Positions 51,208 to 62,600 of a stretch of DNA of 64,000 bases are shown piece by piece; the first letter of the stretch is position 1; each line of letters opens with the position of its first letter. The stretch is from Pyropia yezoensis (taxonomy: Eukaryota > Rhodophyta > Bangiophyceae > Bangiales > Bangiaceae): positions 4,208,299 to 4,272,298 of the forward strand of contig CM020620.1 of NCBI GenBank assembly GCA_009829735.1, in the 5' to 3' direction. The translations under genes were made by a program, and so were the position numbers. The notes below the pieces were generated by a model, which saw nothing but the letters and a program-made list of their open reading frames with translations, had not been told where the DNA came from and ran no database searches.

Positions 51208-51676
51208 TGTGGCAGTATTGACCCCCAGGTAGGGGGGCAACACGTGCCATGCAAGGGGTGGCAGGCCACTAGCCTGATCCGTTCCTCCCCCTGCATTTGG
51301 GTCCATATTCCCTAAGTTTGGGATAGTTAGCTTAGTAGTAAATCCAACTTGGATTTGAGGGTTTTCTGCATTTATCGTCTTGAATTTTTGTGTGGCCCGG
51401 TGGGCAGGTGCTGGGGTGGGAGATTCTGAGTGGCGAGATTCTGAGTGGACCCTGGGGGGATATGGGGAGGGACAGCGGGGCTTGGCCCTGCGTCCCCGTC
51501 CCGACCAAGAAACTGTTGGACCACACACCATCCTCTTGTTCGTCCGTGGGGGGCTTGCCCCACAACAGGGACAGAGTGTGTGCGACTTGCACTTCTTCCG
51601 GTTCCCCCGAATCGGGAGGCAGCCCTTGCACACCGCCCCAACTTGGGTGCCGTGTGTGCATATGGTTTTTGCCACA
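51208..51676 (+). repeat. 5' LTR of A3 (469 bp)
   Basis: TGTGGCAGTATTG...GGTTTTTGCCACA is the reverse complement of the A2 LTR, with scattered differences. The five bases before it are CAGTG. Confidence 0.95.
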
Positions 51677-51691
51677 TTTGGTGGAGCAGCA
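51677..51691 (+). other. Primer binding site, A3
   Basis: TTTGGTGGAGCAGCA directly follows the 5' LTR. See the A1 and B1 entries for the shared tRNA complement. Confidence 0.75.
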
Positions 51692-51795
51692 AGGGACAGA
51701 GGTAAACTTTACCTCCGGGTGCACCCGGGTGTAGGGGGCCCTCTGTCTCAGAGGAACGGTGGACTTGGACCGTGTCATACGGATCTTCAGCCAAC

Positions 51796-53742
51796 ATGGC
51801 TAGCTCGGACCCCCCGTCGTCCGGGGAGTACACGGGTGACGCACGTACTTCAGTGCCTTTGAATACTGGTGAGACACAGGTGGGTTTACCTGGGGTCGCA
51901 GAGGGACTAGAGGTCCCTCAAGCCAGCAGGAGTGGGAGTACGGGCGGGCAACAGGCCACCCCGACTCAGTCGGGAGTTCACTCGGGTGACACTTCTGATG
52001 TGGGTGGGCGGAAGTCTGGCCACCGCGTGGTATACTCAACGGGAACGTCCCAAGGGGTGAGGACTGTCCCCGCGGGTTCCACTCGGGTTGGAGCGAACTT
52101 TAGCTTGGAGCCGTCGCCAACTAGGCTCTCGGAGGACGGCGGACCTCCGTTGGTCGGCGATGGGCTCGCGCCCATGCCCCCGGTTGAGACCCCTGAGGAA
52201 CGTGGTTACCCCTCAGGTGGACTACCGGAGGCGGACCGAGACTCAACTGGAGTCGTCAATCCACTCCTCGCGGAAACTGTCCGTCGGGAGGCGACCAATG
52301 TGTTGCGGCAGACTTTGCCGGACCTGGTGGTCACGATGACGAATACTATTCTGAATCAGATTGTGGCGAGTTTGCCAGATGGCCTTAATGTCCAGACCGG
52401 ATTGGGGCTTTCGAGCCCGCAGGCGCAGGAGGAATCTCTCCTCACGCCTATCTCGGGTCGCCCCGACCTGGGGGCGACACCTGTGACTTCCAACGAGGGG
52501 GCCACACCATACGCGATGGGGCGTACGCCCTTCACGGGGGAGTTCCCCCCGGAAACGCCGGCGGCTACACCAAGCACGCCGCGCCGGACTACAGGCACTG
52601 AGGGTGAACTTACCCCAGTGCCACAGCGGCTGTTCCCTCAACGTGAGGTGCCGCCCAAGATCCAGGTTGCCAACCCGGTCTACCAGCGGATCTGTGACTG
52701 TGAGACCTACGCCCTCCACAACAAGTCGGTGACGTATGGTCCTGACCAGGCCCGAGCCATGGGCCGTGCCAAGAAGAATGCACTTCATTCTTTTGGGCAC
52801 AAAGCGGAGTGGGATGGAACTCCCCCCCTCCGTGTCTTTGAGTACCTACGTCGTTTCACAAAAGCCTGTGACGACAATGCCATAAGTGAAGGCATGGCTT
52901 TCTACATGCTACAGGAGTTTACGAAGGGCGACCTGCGGATAGAACTTATGTCCGTCATGCCCAGCTCCTCAAGTGGAGGCGCTGGGGAGGTGACGTCCTA
53001 TTTGGAGCTCGTCAACTGGTTGTTGAGAGCCATGGTTGATGATGCAGCGTTGGCTTCTCAAGTCGAGGAGTTAACGCAAGCCCATCAGGAAGAGGCGGAG
53101 GACGAGTTGTCCTTTGCGGAGCGAGTCCGTAAGCTCAACAATCTTTGTGGGTTTCTTCATCCACAAGCTGTGGTGAAGAGTCGGTTTGTGGAGGGACTCC
53201 ATTGGTCAGTCCGGATGGAGACCCGGGAGCATAACACTGCCCGGGCGACCCTGGCCGAGTTGGCCAGGTTCGCCTATCGCAGAGGCGAGGCCTACCGCGA
53301 GTTGCGGGAGGAACAACGCCAGGAGCGTCAGGCCGAGTTGGCCAAGGAACGGGAGGAGGCGCGCCAGGCCAGAGAGTGGAGAGAGGCACGCGGAATCCGC
53401 AAGGAGAGGGTGGTAGCTGCCGTGGGAACCTCCCAGGGTATCCCTTCGTCTTCCCCAGTTGGGAAGACCCCTCCCGGAACAGACCATCGGTGTTGGAATT
53501 GCAACTCCGATGGACACTGGGCATATGATTGCCCCAAGTTGAGTAAACGCATCCAACAACTTGTTAGGAATGCGAGTAAGAAGTCGGCTACGAACGAAGT
53601 ACGTCCACGCCGCGAGGGTGAGTCTCGACCGGTCGTCGCGGTCGCCACACCCTCGGCGGAGGAGGCGGACACGTCGTCCTCGGACTCGTCGTCTTCCTCC
53701 CCGCCCTCAGATTCGGACGCCAAGTCGGCGGGAAACGAATGA
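51796..53742 (+). CDS. Gag of family A (A3), 648 aa, zinc knuckle
   Basis: The ATG at 51796 starts MASSDPPSSGEYTGDARTSV. The N-terminal 250 residues are Ser/Thr/Pro/Gly-rich. A helical capsid-like part follows (ALHNKSVTYGPDQARAMGRA, then FTKACDDNAISEGMAFYMLQ and LNNLCGFLHPQAVVKSRFVE). Next comes a long charged helix (ELREEQRQERQAELAKEREE), then the CCHC knuckle CWNCNSDGHWAYDC and an acidic Ser-rich end. Gag would form the particle and package RNA. It looks whole. Its stop overlaps the pol ATG (ATGA at 53739-53742). Confidence 0.9.
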   Translation: MASSDPPSSGEYTGDARTSVPLNTGETQVGLPGVAEGLEVPQASRSGSTGGQQATPTQSGVHSGDTSDVGGRKSGHRVVYSTGTSQGVRTVPAGSTRVGANFSLEPSPTRLSEDGGPPLVGDGLAPMPPVETPEERGYPSGGLPEADRDSTGVVNPLLAETVRREATNVLRQTLPDLVVTMTNTILNQIVASLPDGLNVQTGLGLSSPQAQEESLLTPISGRPDLGATPVTSNEGATPYAMGRTPFTGEFPPETPAATPSTPRRTTGTEGELTPVPQRLFPQREVPPKIQVANPVYQRICDCETYALHNKSVTYGPDQARAMGRAKKNALHSFGHKAEWDGTPPLRVFEYLRRFTKACDDNAISEGMAFYMLQEFTKGDLRIELMSVMPSSSSGGAGEVTSYLELVNWLLRAMVDDAALASQVEELTQAHQEEAEDELSFAERVRKLNNLCGFLHPQAVVKSRFVEGLHWSVRMETREHNTARATLAELARFAYRRGEAYRELREEQRQERQAELAKEREEARQAREWREARGIRKERVVAAVGTSQGIPSSSPVGKTPPGTDHRCWNCNSDGHWAYDCPKLSKRIQQLVRNASKKSATNEVRPRREGESRPVVAVATPSAEEADTSSSDSSSSSPPSDSDAKSAGNE

Positions 53743-56700
53743 CCGTTGGGGCTGGTCGTCCGAAGCTCACAACGGCAGCCTCGGCCAAGTGGGCCAGGAG
53801 GACGAACCAACCGTGCCGGATACTGCGGCGACCTAAGGGAGTCCGCCCACCTCGGGTAGGACTTCCCAAGAACGTAAACCCACGTCGGGTCATCGCGGTG
53901 CTGACGGGTGAGAACTTCCAGGTGGCTGGACGGGTGCAACTTGCCCCCGGCCGCGCCTGTTGTGCCCGTATCGTACTTGATACCGGGTCAGGAGCCTTCT
54001 TGATACGCAAGTCGCTATTACCAAAGGAGGTGAAGCTCCAACGCTGGAGGTCCAAAGCTGACCATATGATTGACATCAATGGTGGGGTACTTCCCATCGT
54101 TGGTGCCGTGACCCTACCAACTAGGTTGGGGACCCATGAGGTCGACGTGACCTATGGTGTAGTTCAGAATATATCGGTACCCCTGCTTCTGGGTACCCTT
54201 TATGTTGTTACACAAGTGCCTTTGATTTGTGGCCCTGAGTACTGGGTCAAGTTGATGAATTGGGAGACTATCCCCATCCTTGGTAAGGGAAAGTCTGTGG
54301 CTCCTGTGACAGTCTCACAGTCGATGCCTGTTTGCTCTGTGAGGGAAGGGTTTACTGCTACCCTGCGTCTAGCCCGTAAAGTCACGTTGCCCCCCAACTC
54401 GGTGGCGCACGTTGATGTTGTAACTGATTATACGGGGATCGGGTTGGTGCACCCTCACCCCCGTCTTGCTCGCAAGCACCAAGTGCATGTTGCCCTTGGC
54501 ACGATGGACTCCAAAGCCGGAGTCCCGTGGAGGATTCAGGTGATGAACCTGAGCTCGTCGCCCCAGTACTTCAAGTCGGGAGCCAAGTTCGGCTATGTCG
54601 ACCAACACGAGGGACCGGTAGTAGCGGTCACCCTCAACGCGGGCGCAAGTAGCGACCCGAAGTCCGGAAAGGAGAAGCATCAAGCCAAGTCGGCCGCCTC
54701 TCCTCGGCCCCATGTGAACATGGAGGGTGTCCCCCCCAGGTTGAGGGTTCAAGTTGAACGCCTCTTGGACCAATATCACAAGTTGTGGGATGGTCAATTG
54801 GGACTCATGAGAGCCACCCAACACCGGATCGAGTTGAAGCCCGGTGCACCCCCTATACGCCAACAACTGTATAGGGGAGGACCTCGTTCAAGGGCCCTCG
54901 TTAAGGAGCAAGTTGCTCGCATGGAGGCCCTCGATGTGATCGAGGCCAGCAACGCCGAGTGGGCGAGTCCGGTGGTTATCGTCCCCAAAGTTGATAGGAC
55001 CACCCGGTTCTGTATCGACTACCGTAAGCTCAACGAGAGCACGGTGAAGGACAGTTATCCCCTACCTAGGATGGACGACTGTCTGGACTCTCTGGGGGAG
55101 GCAAACGTGTTCTCTACCCTGGACTGTAACGCGGGGTACTGGCAAATTCCCATTGCCCCGGAGGACAGGCATAAAACTACCTTTACCTGTCACTGTGGTA
55201 CCTACCAGTGCAAGCGCCAACCGTTTGGTCTGTGTAACGCGCCGGCAACTTTCCAGCGCGCTATGGACATGATTCTGGCCGGAGTACGGTGGCGGATCTG
55301 TCTTGTGTACCTAGACGATATCATTGTGTTCTCCCGAAGTCCGGAGGAACACATTGGCCATCTTGGCCAGGTGTTCAAGCTACTTGCTGACGCCGGTGTG
55401 TCGCTGAAGGCGAGTAAGTGCCACCTCTTCACTCAAGAGGTGGAGTACTTGGGACATGTTGTCCGTCCGGGGCGTCTCAGTGTTAACGAGAAGAACTTGA
55501 GGGCCATTCGTAAGGCTCAGTACCCCCGGACCCAGACCCCCAGATGAGGAGCTTCCTCGGGATGTGTAACGTGTACCGACGTTTCACCAAGGGCATCGCC
55601 AAGGTGGCGAAGCCGTTGAATGAGCTAGTGAGCTCAACGCTACCGAAGAACCTGCCTCCCCCAAGTCGGGTGGAGCAGGAATCCTTTGAGACTCTTCGGG
55701 ACCTTCTGCTGAAGCCCTCCATCTTGGCTATTTTCAGGTTGGGAGGCCACTACATCCTGGATGTGGACGCTAGCTACGACCAACTTGGTTGTGTGTTGCT
55801 TCAGCAGCAGCCGGACAAGGAGTACTTGCCGGTGGGATACTTCAGCAAGGGGCTGAACTCGGCCGAGAAGAACTACGGAGTCACCGAGTTGGAAGGACTC
55901 GCAGTGGTGTGGGCGGTGACGTCACTTCGTCACTACCTAGAGGGTGAGAAGTTCCTCATCCGCTGTGACCACCGCGCGTTGCAGTTCATCTTTAAGACGG
56001 ACTGTACGAACACTCGTCTCAATCGGTGGAGGGTGCGACTGGCACCCTTCAACTTTGACATTGAGTACCGACCTGGCAGGCAACATGCCCTTGCCGACGG
56101 CCTCTCTCGGGTACCTACCGAGGGGCTGGACACTAACCCAGTCGATGAGGACATCCCCATCGTGGGGGTAGTCACGCGCTCGGGTCAGGCGTTGAAACCC
56201 GAGGCGCCAGGGAACAAGAAGTACTTGCCCCTGTCCCTGGACGAGGTGGTAAAGGCCCAAGCCGAAGACTCTTTCTGCAAGTCGCAGAGGGATGCGCTAG
56301 ACACGGTGGCGGAGACGCGGTTCTTCATCGGAGACGATGGCCTCCTCTTCAGGAGGGGGGTAACTCAGGGGACTGAACAACTTGTCGTCCCCGCATCCCT
56401 CAAGGACAGTATCCTTGAGAGGGAGCACGACGCTCCCACGGGTGGACACCTGGGGTCTAGTAACCTATACCAGACCCTGAGGACCAGGTACTACTGGCCG
56501 TCCATGGTGGTGGGCATCTACAGATGGGTGGCTGCCTGCACAAGTTGTGCACAGAACCGTCTGATTGAACGGCGGCCTACTACGGCTATGCTATTGTTCC
56601 CGGCCAAGGAGCCCTTCGCCGCGTTGGCGATGGACATCCTTGGGCCACTGCCAGTGACCGAGGAGGGCAACCAGTCCCTCCTGGTCATCTTTGACCGCTT

Positions 56701-57718
56701 CACGAAACTTACGCGAGCGATGCCACTGGCAGAGATCACGGCCATGTCGGTCGTGTCAGCCTTCCTAGATCACTGGGTTGCCGCGTATGGCATCCCGGAT
56801 AGTACACTATCGGACAATGGACCGCAATTTGCGTCGGTACTGTTTCAGGGAGTGCTGGATATGTTGGGGGTTAAGGCAAACTATGCCACCCCCTACCACC
56901 CACAAACTAATGGGCAGGTGGAGCGCTTCAACAAAACTATTGTTAGGCAGCTGCGCCACTATGTGAGTGAGCACGTGAAGACGTGGGACCAATACATTTC
57001 TATTCTTACTACCGCCTACGATTCGCAGGTTCACTCATCTACCGGGGAAGTACCCCTCGCTTTTGTGACCCCCCGTCGTGTGCGGTCTAATGCCGTGCGG
57101 CGGTCGCTCCCAACTAGGGAGGATGGTGGCAGTACGCCTACTCCTACTGAGAGTAAGGCGGAGTTCGCTGCTAGGCTTGAAAACCTCATCCCTAAAGTCA
57201 GGGCTGAGATGGACAAAGCACAAAAGCGCTACAAGCGTACCTTTGACAAAAAGGTGCGCAATGCTAAGCATGTCCCCGAACAGGGTGACTGGGTGCTGGT
57301 TCCCTCACACACCCCAACTGGGGGTAAGTTGGTATTCCAGACGAAGGGGCCGTACCAGGTCCTTCGTACTGATGGGCGGCGCTTCACCATCGAAAGTGAC
57401 GATGGGGTCCGCACAGTGAACGGACAGGACGTGGTCAAATTTGCACCACCGCCTGCAGGCGACCCAGCTTGGGCGCGTGCTTTGGAAGCGTGGCGCCTCC
57501 CCTCACTGCCTGCGGCTAAACAGGGCCCGCAGGAGTACGTGTTCGATAAGTTCATCGACCACGGATGGGATGAAGACACTGACCGCCTCATGTTGAGGGT
57601 GCGTTGGTTTGGCTACAAAGCCAAGGACGATACGTGGGAGTATGTGGAGGACGTTCCCGCTGAGAAGGTCCGGGCGTACTGTGCCCGGAATGAGATAGTC
57701 TCTAACAGCCCTCCCTGA
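53739..57718 (+). CDS. Pol of family A (A3): protease, RT, RNase H, integrase, chromodomain
   Basis: Domains in order: a basic linker (MTVGAGRPKLTTAASAKWAR), an aspartic protease (IVLDTGSGAFLIRKS), RT (FCIDYRKLNESTVKDSYPLP, LDCNAGYWQIPIAPED, CLVYLDDIIVFSRS), RNase H (LDVDASYDQLGCVLLQQQPD, YFSKGLNSAEKNYGVTELEG), an integrase zinc finger (H...H...CTSCAQN) and core (MDILGPLPVTEEG, LSDNGPQFAS, YHPQTNGQVERFNKT), and a C-terminal chromodomain (YVFDKFIDHGWDE, RVRWFGYKAKDDTWEYVED). These place it in the chromodomain-bearing Ty3/gypsy group. It is nearly whole, with about one break. Confidence 0.9.
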
Positions 57719-57835
57719 ACATTAGGGAAGGCCGAGCAACGGTGCCAAGAGAGTGCTTCAAGTTGAAGTGGTACGCAGAGTGGCTTTTAACTACAGCCCT
57801 AACCCTCAAACTCTCACAACAAAGGCAGCTGCCAA

Positions 57836-59121
57836 CTAGGCACGCATGCTAGACTCTCCCACTCCACGGCCCTCGCCCTCACGTGGAGGCGAGCGGCGAG
57901 ATCCACGCCGAGAACGGTCTCCACTCGTTGGAAGGGGCGGCGGCTCCAAGTCGGAACCGTCGCGCCCTTCACGGTCGCGCAAGTGGCGCCGACCGTGGCT
58001 GCTCTTCTGCCTGGTCTTGCGCGCAAATTTGCGACGCAGACGCTGGACAGACTCCGTCTCCGACGGGGTAGAGGACTCCGAGACGGAGTACGACAACTCG
58101 TCTTCCGACACGGAGGGAGAGCGCCGCGAGTGTCGGCGACGACGGCGAGGAGGCGAGTATGCCCGGCTCGCGCGACGTTTGCCACGCCCACGTGGGGCTG
58201 GCTGGGGCATAATAGCCCCAATGCGAGCCAACTCGGCTGTCGTAAACTCCGCCACCGACTCGCAACTCGCGGTCGCCACTGCAGTACGATCGCGCTCCTC
58301 AAGTTGAGGAGTCTCGGAACTCTGGAGGGTTGCGGTCGACGCGGCCAACCAGGAAATGGTGCGCACCAACGTGGTGATCATCATCTCTGAGGTTAGAGGC
58401 GTGGGCGGTAACACCAACTTGGGGTATACCGTCAGGAGGGTGGCCCCCAAGTTGGGGGACACCGGGGTGGATGACTCCACGGCCACGCTGATCGGGATGT
58501 TCCCGTGAGGCTGGAAAGAAACAGGAGGAAGCGGAGGGGCACGCCGAGGTGGCGGTACCCGGGTATAACTGCGACCCCGACTTGGGGCCCCCGCAGTAGG
58601 TTGAGTCATATGGTCATCACATGAGGGCACAGCCATAACTATGGGCTTGTTCGGGGGTGGCGCAGTGTGGCGATCCACCCCCGTGGCATACGGGTAGTCC
58701 CCGATGCCCAACCCCTCTCGTAGAAACCACACGGCCGTCGTGAAGTTCACGAACGACCCACACGAACTGGCGAAGTGCGCCATCGTCCTTTGGCCCACGA
58801 GTGGGGCGGCGGAACTTGAGCTCAATGCTCTCCCACTCGATAAACTTATGGAGCCGGAGCATCTCCTCAAGCAGAGTGAGTTGTCCTGATGAGCACCCCT
58901 CAGCAACTAGCTGAGGGTGAGCTGTTCCAAACCTTGGATGAGCCGGAGGGGGAGATGCCAGAGCATCCCCCGCCGCTGAACACAGGATACCCAGGTCGAC
59001 ATGACCTCGAGGAGCCACTGGGTGGCCAACATGGCCCACACCAGCTGATCCGGGCGAGCCGTCAACATGACGGAGCCGAAGTGGTCAAGCAACCGTGGCA
59101 GCAACGCCGGGAACCCGTAGG
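57836..59121 (-). pseudogene. Antisense ORF of family A element (A3), partial and broken
   Basis: It is the minus-strand counterpart of the A1 and A2 antisense ORFs, from the RS-rich C-terminus up to the conserved core, where the gap begins. It is very close to the A2 copy but has at least one break. The N-terminal part is not visible. Confidence 0.8.
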
Positions 59122-59621
59122 NNNNNNNNNNNNNNNNNNNNNNNNNNNNNNNNNNNNNNNNNNNNNNNNNNNNNNNNNNNNNNNNNNNNNNNNNNNNNNN
59201 NNNNNNNNNNNNNNNNNNNNNNNNNNNNNNNNNNNNNNNNNNNNNNNNNNNNNNNNNNNNNNNNNNNNNNNNNNNNNNNNNNNNNNNNNNNNNNNNNNNN
59301 NNNNNNNNNNNNNNNNNNNNNNNNNNNNNNNNNNNNNNNNNNNNNNNNNNNNNNNNNNNNNNNNNNNNNNNNNNNNNNNNNNNNNNNNNNNNNNNNNNNN
59401 NNNNNNNNNNNNNNNNNNNNNNNNNNNNNNNNNNNNNNNNNNNNNNNNNNNNNNNNNNNNNNNNNNNNNNNNNNNNNNNNNNNNNNNNNNNNNNNNNNNN
59501 NNNNNNNNNNNNNNNNNNNNNNNNNNNNNNNNNNNNNNNNNNNNNNNNNNNNNNNNNNNNNNNNNNNNNNNNNNNNNNNNNNNNNNNNNNNNNNNNNNNN
59601 NNNNNNNNNNNNNNNNNNNNN
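59122..59621. other. Assembly gap (500 N)
   Basis: Exactly 500 N join the interior of A3 to a satellite array. The size is probably a placeholder and the join is unverified. Confidence 0.99.
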
Positions 59622-62600
59622 GGTTGAATTCAACATGTCGCTTTCACAGATCGTTACATCCAACGTAAACATGACATTGAAGTGGCCTTGGTTGAAGCAA
59701 AGGGACGCAACCCTGCCTGAATCGGGGCGTACTCACTCACAGTGCGCAATTGTTGTGGTGCCAGTTTCTCTCCTCCAGGAGACACATCGCGTCCAGACTA
59801 GAGCTTCCTCGCTGCAGACGAATCTTCTGCACCACATCCGTGCGCGCAGCAGATCCTGGTGGAGCCAGCGGTGACATCATCCTCGTGTCGAGAGCAAGAA
59901 CAGGTCGACGAGCAGCGCAGAGTGACGCCCTAGCAGCAAATTCGTCGCTCGATCCCAGGCTGTGAAGGCATGCGAGATTAAACCGAGTATTTGAGGAAAC
60001 CTGACTTCCACGTAAATTGAAGTGAACTTGATAATTGACGCCATGGAATCCATGCCACCACATACGTACCAGAACGGGGACTTCCGGTGCGAAAATGCGT
60101 TTGACACTGTTTAAGGCTCGCCGGAGGGCCCACTCCAGGTCTCAAGTCTGAGTGATAAACACATGGAATGAGGTTGAATTCAACATGTCGCTTTCACAGA
60201 TCGTTACATCCAACGTAAAACATGACATTGAAGTGGCCTTGGTTGAAGCAAAGGGACGCAACCCTGCTGAATCGGGGCGTACTCACTCACAGTGCGCAAT
60301 TGTTGTGGTGCCAGTTTCTCCTCCAGGAGACACAATCGCGTCCAGACTAGAGCTTCCTCGCTGCAGACGAATCTTCTGCACCACATCCGTGCGCGCAGCA
60401 GATCCTGGTGGAGCCAGCGGTGACATCATCTTCGTGTCGAGAGCAAGAACAGGTCGACGAGCAGCGCAGAGTGACGCCCTAGCAGCAAACGTCGCTCGAT
60501 CCCAGGCTGTGAAGGCATGCGAGATTAAACCGAGTATTTGAGGAAACCTGACTTCCACGTAAATTGAAGTGAACTTGATAATTGACGCCCATGGAATCCA
60601 TGCCACCAACATACGTACCAGAACGGGGACTTCCGGTGCGAAAATGCGTTTGACACTGTTTAAGGCTCGCCGGAGGGCCCACTCCAGGTCTCAAGTCTGA
60701 GTGATAAACACATGGAATGAGGTTGAATTCAACATGTCGCTTTCACAGATCGTTACATCCAACGTAAACATGACATTGAAGTGGCCTTGGTTGAAGCAAA
60801 GGGACGCAACCCTGCCTGAATCGGGGCGTACTCACTCACAGTGCGCAATTGTTGTGGTGCCAGTTTCTCCTCCAGGAGACACAATCGCGTCCAGACTAGA
60901 GCTTCCTCGCTGCAGACGAATCTTCTGCACACACATCCGTGCGCGCAGCAGATCCTGGTGGAGCCAGCGGTGGCATCATCTTCGTGTCGAGAGCAAGAAC
61001 AGGTCGACGAGCAGCGCAGAGTGACGCCCTAGCAGCAAATTCGTCGCTCGATCCCAGGCTGTGAAGGCATGCGAGATTAAACCGAGTATTTGAGGAAACC
61101 TGACTTCCACGTAAATTGAAGTGAACTTGATAATTGACGCCCATGGAATCCATGCCACCAACATACGTACCAGAACGGGGACTTCCGGTGCGAAAATGCG
61201 TTTGACACTGTTTAAGGCTCGCCGGAGGGCCCACTCCAGGTCTCAAGTCTGAGTGATAAACACATGGAATGAGGTTGAATTCAACATGTCGCTTTCACAG
61301 ATCGTTACATCCAACGTAAACATGACATTGAAGTGGCCTTGGTTGAAGCAAAGGGACGCAACCCCTGCCTGAATCGGGGCGTACTCACTCACAGTGCGCA
61401 ATTGTTGTGGTGCCAGTTTCTCCTCCAGGAGACACAATCGCGTCCAGACTAGAGCTTCCTCGCTGCAGACGAATCTTCTGCACCACATCCGTGCGCGCAG
61501 CAGATCCTGGTGGAGCCAGCGGTGGCATCATCTTCGTGTCGAGAGCAAGAACAGGTCGACGAGCAGCGCAGAGTGACGCCCTAGCAGCAAATTCGTCGCT
61601 CGATCCCAGGCTGTGAAGGCATGCGAGATTAAACCGAGTATTTGAGGAAACCTGACTTCCACGTAAATTGAAGTGAACTTGATAATTGACGCCCATGGAA
61701 TCCATGCCACCACATACGTACCAGAACGGGGACTTCCGGTGCGAAAATGCGTTTGACACTGTTTAAGGCTCGCCGGAGGGCCCACTCCAGGTCTCAAGTC
61801 TGAGTGATAAACACATGGAATGAGGTTGAATTCAACATGTCGCTTTCACAGATCGTTACATCCAACGTAAACATGACATTGAAGTGGCCTTGGTTGAAGC
61901 AAAGGGACGCAACCCTGCCTGAATCGGGGCGTACTCACTCACAGTGCGCAATTGTTGTGGTGCCAGTTTCTCCTCCAGGAGACACAATCGCGTCCAGACT
62001 AGAGCTTCCTCGCTGCAGACGAATCTTCTGCACCACATCCGTGCGCGCAGCAGATCCTGGTGGAGCCAGCGGTGGCATCATCTTCGTGTCGAGAGCAAGA
62101 ACAGGTCGACGAGCAGCGCAGAGTGACGCCCTAGCAGCAAATTCGTCGCTCGATCCCAGGCTGTGAAGGCATGCGAGATTAAACCGAGTATTTGAGGAAA
62201 CCTGACTTCCACGTAAATTGAAGTGAACTTGATAATTGACGCCCATGGAATCCATGCCACCAACATACGTACCAGAACGGGGACTTCCGGTGCGAAAATG
62301 CGTTTGACACTGTTTAAGGCTCGCCGGAGGGCCCACTCCAGGTCTCAAGTCTGAGTGATAAACACATGGAATGAGGTTGAATTCAACATGTCGCTTTCAC
62401 AGATCGTTACATCCAACGTAAACATGACATTGAAGTGGCCTTGGTTGAAGCAAAGGGACGCAACCCTGCCTGAATCGGGGCGTACTCACTCACAGTGCGC
62501 AATTGTTGTGGTGCCAGTTTTCTCCCAGGAGACACAATCGCGTCCAGACTAGAGCTTCCTCGCTGCAGACGAATCTTCTGCACCACATCCGTGCGCGCAG

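Larger units (their letters stand above)
51208..59121 (+). mobile_element. Ty3/gypsy LTR element, family A, copy A3 (3' end lost in gap)
   Basis: The order is 5' LTR, primer site, gag, pol and convergent antisense ORF, up to the gap at 59122. It is the best-preserved family A copy here: gag is open and pol looks nearly whole. It is inserted in lineage D pol. The 3' LTR is not seen. It forms an inverted pair with A2. Confidence 0.92.
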
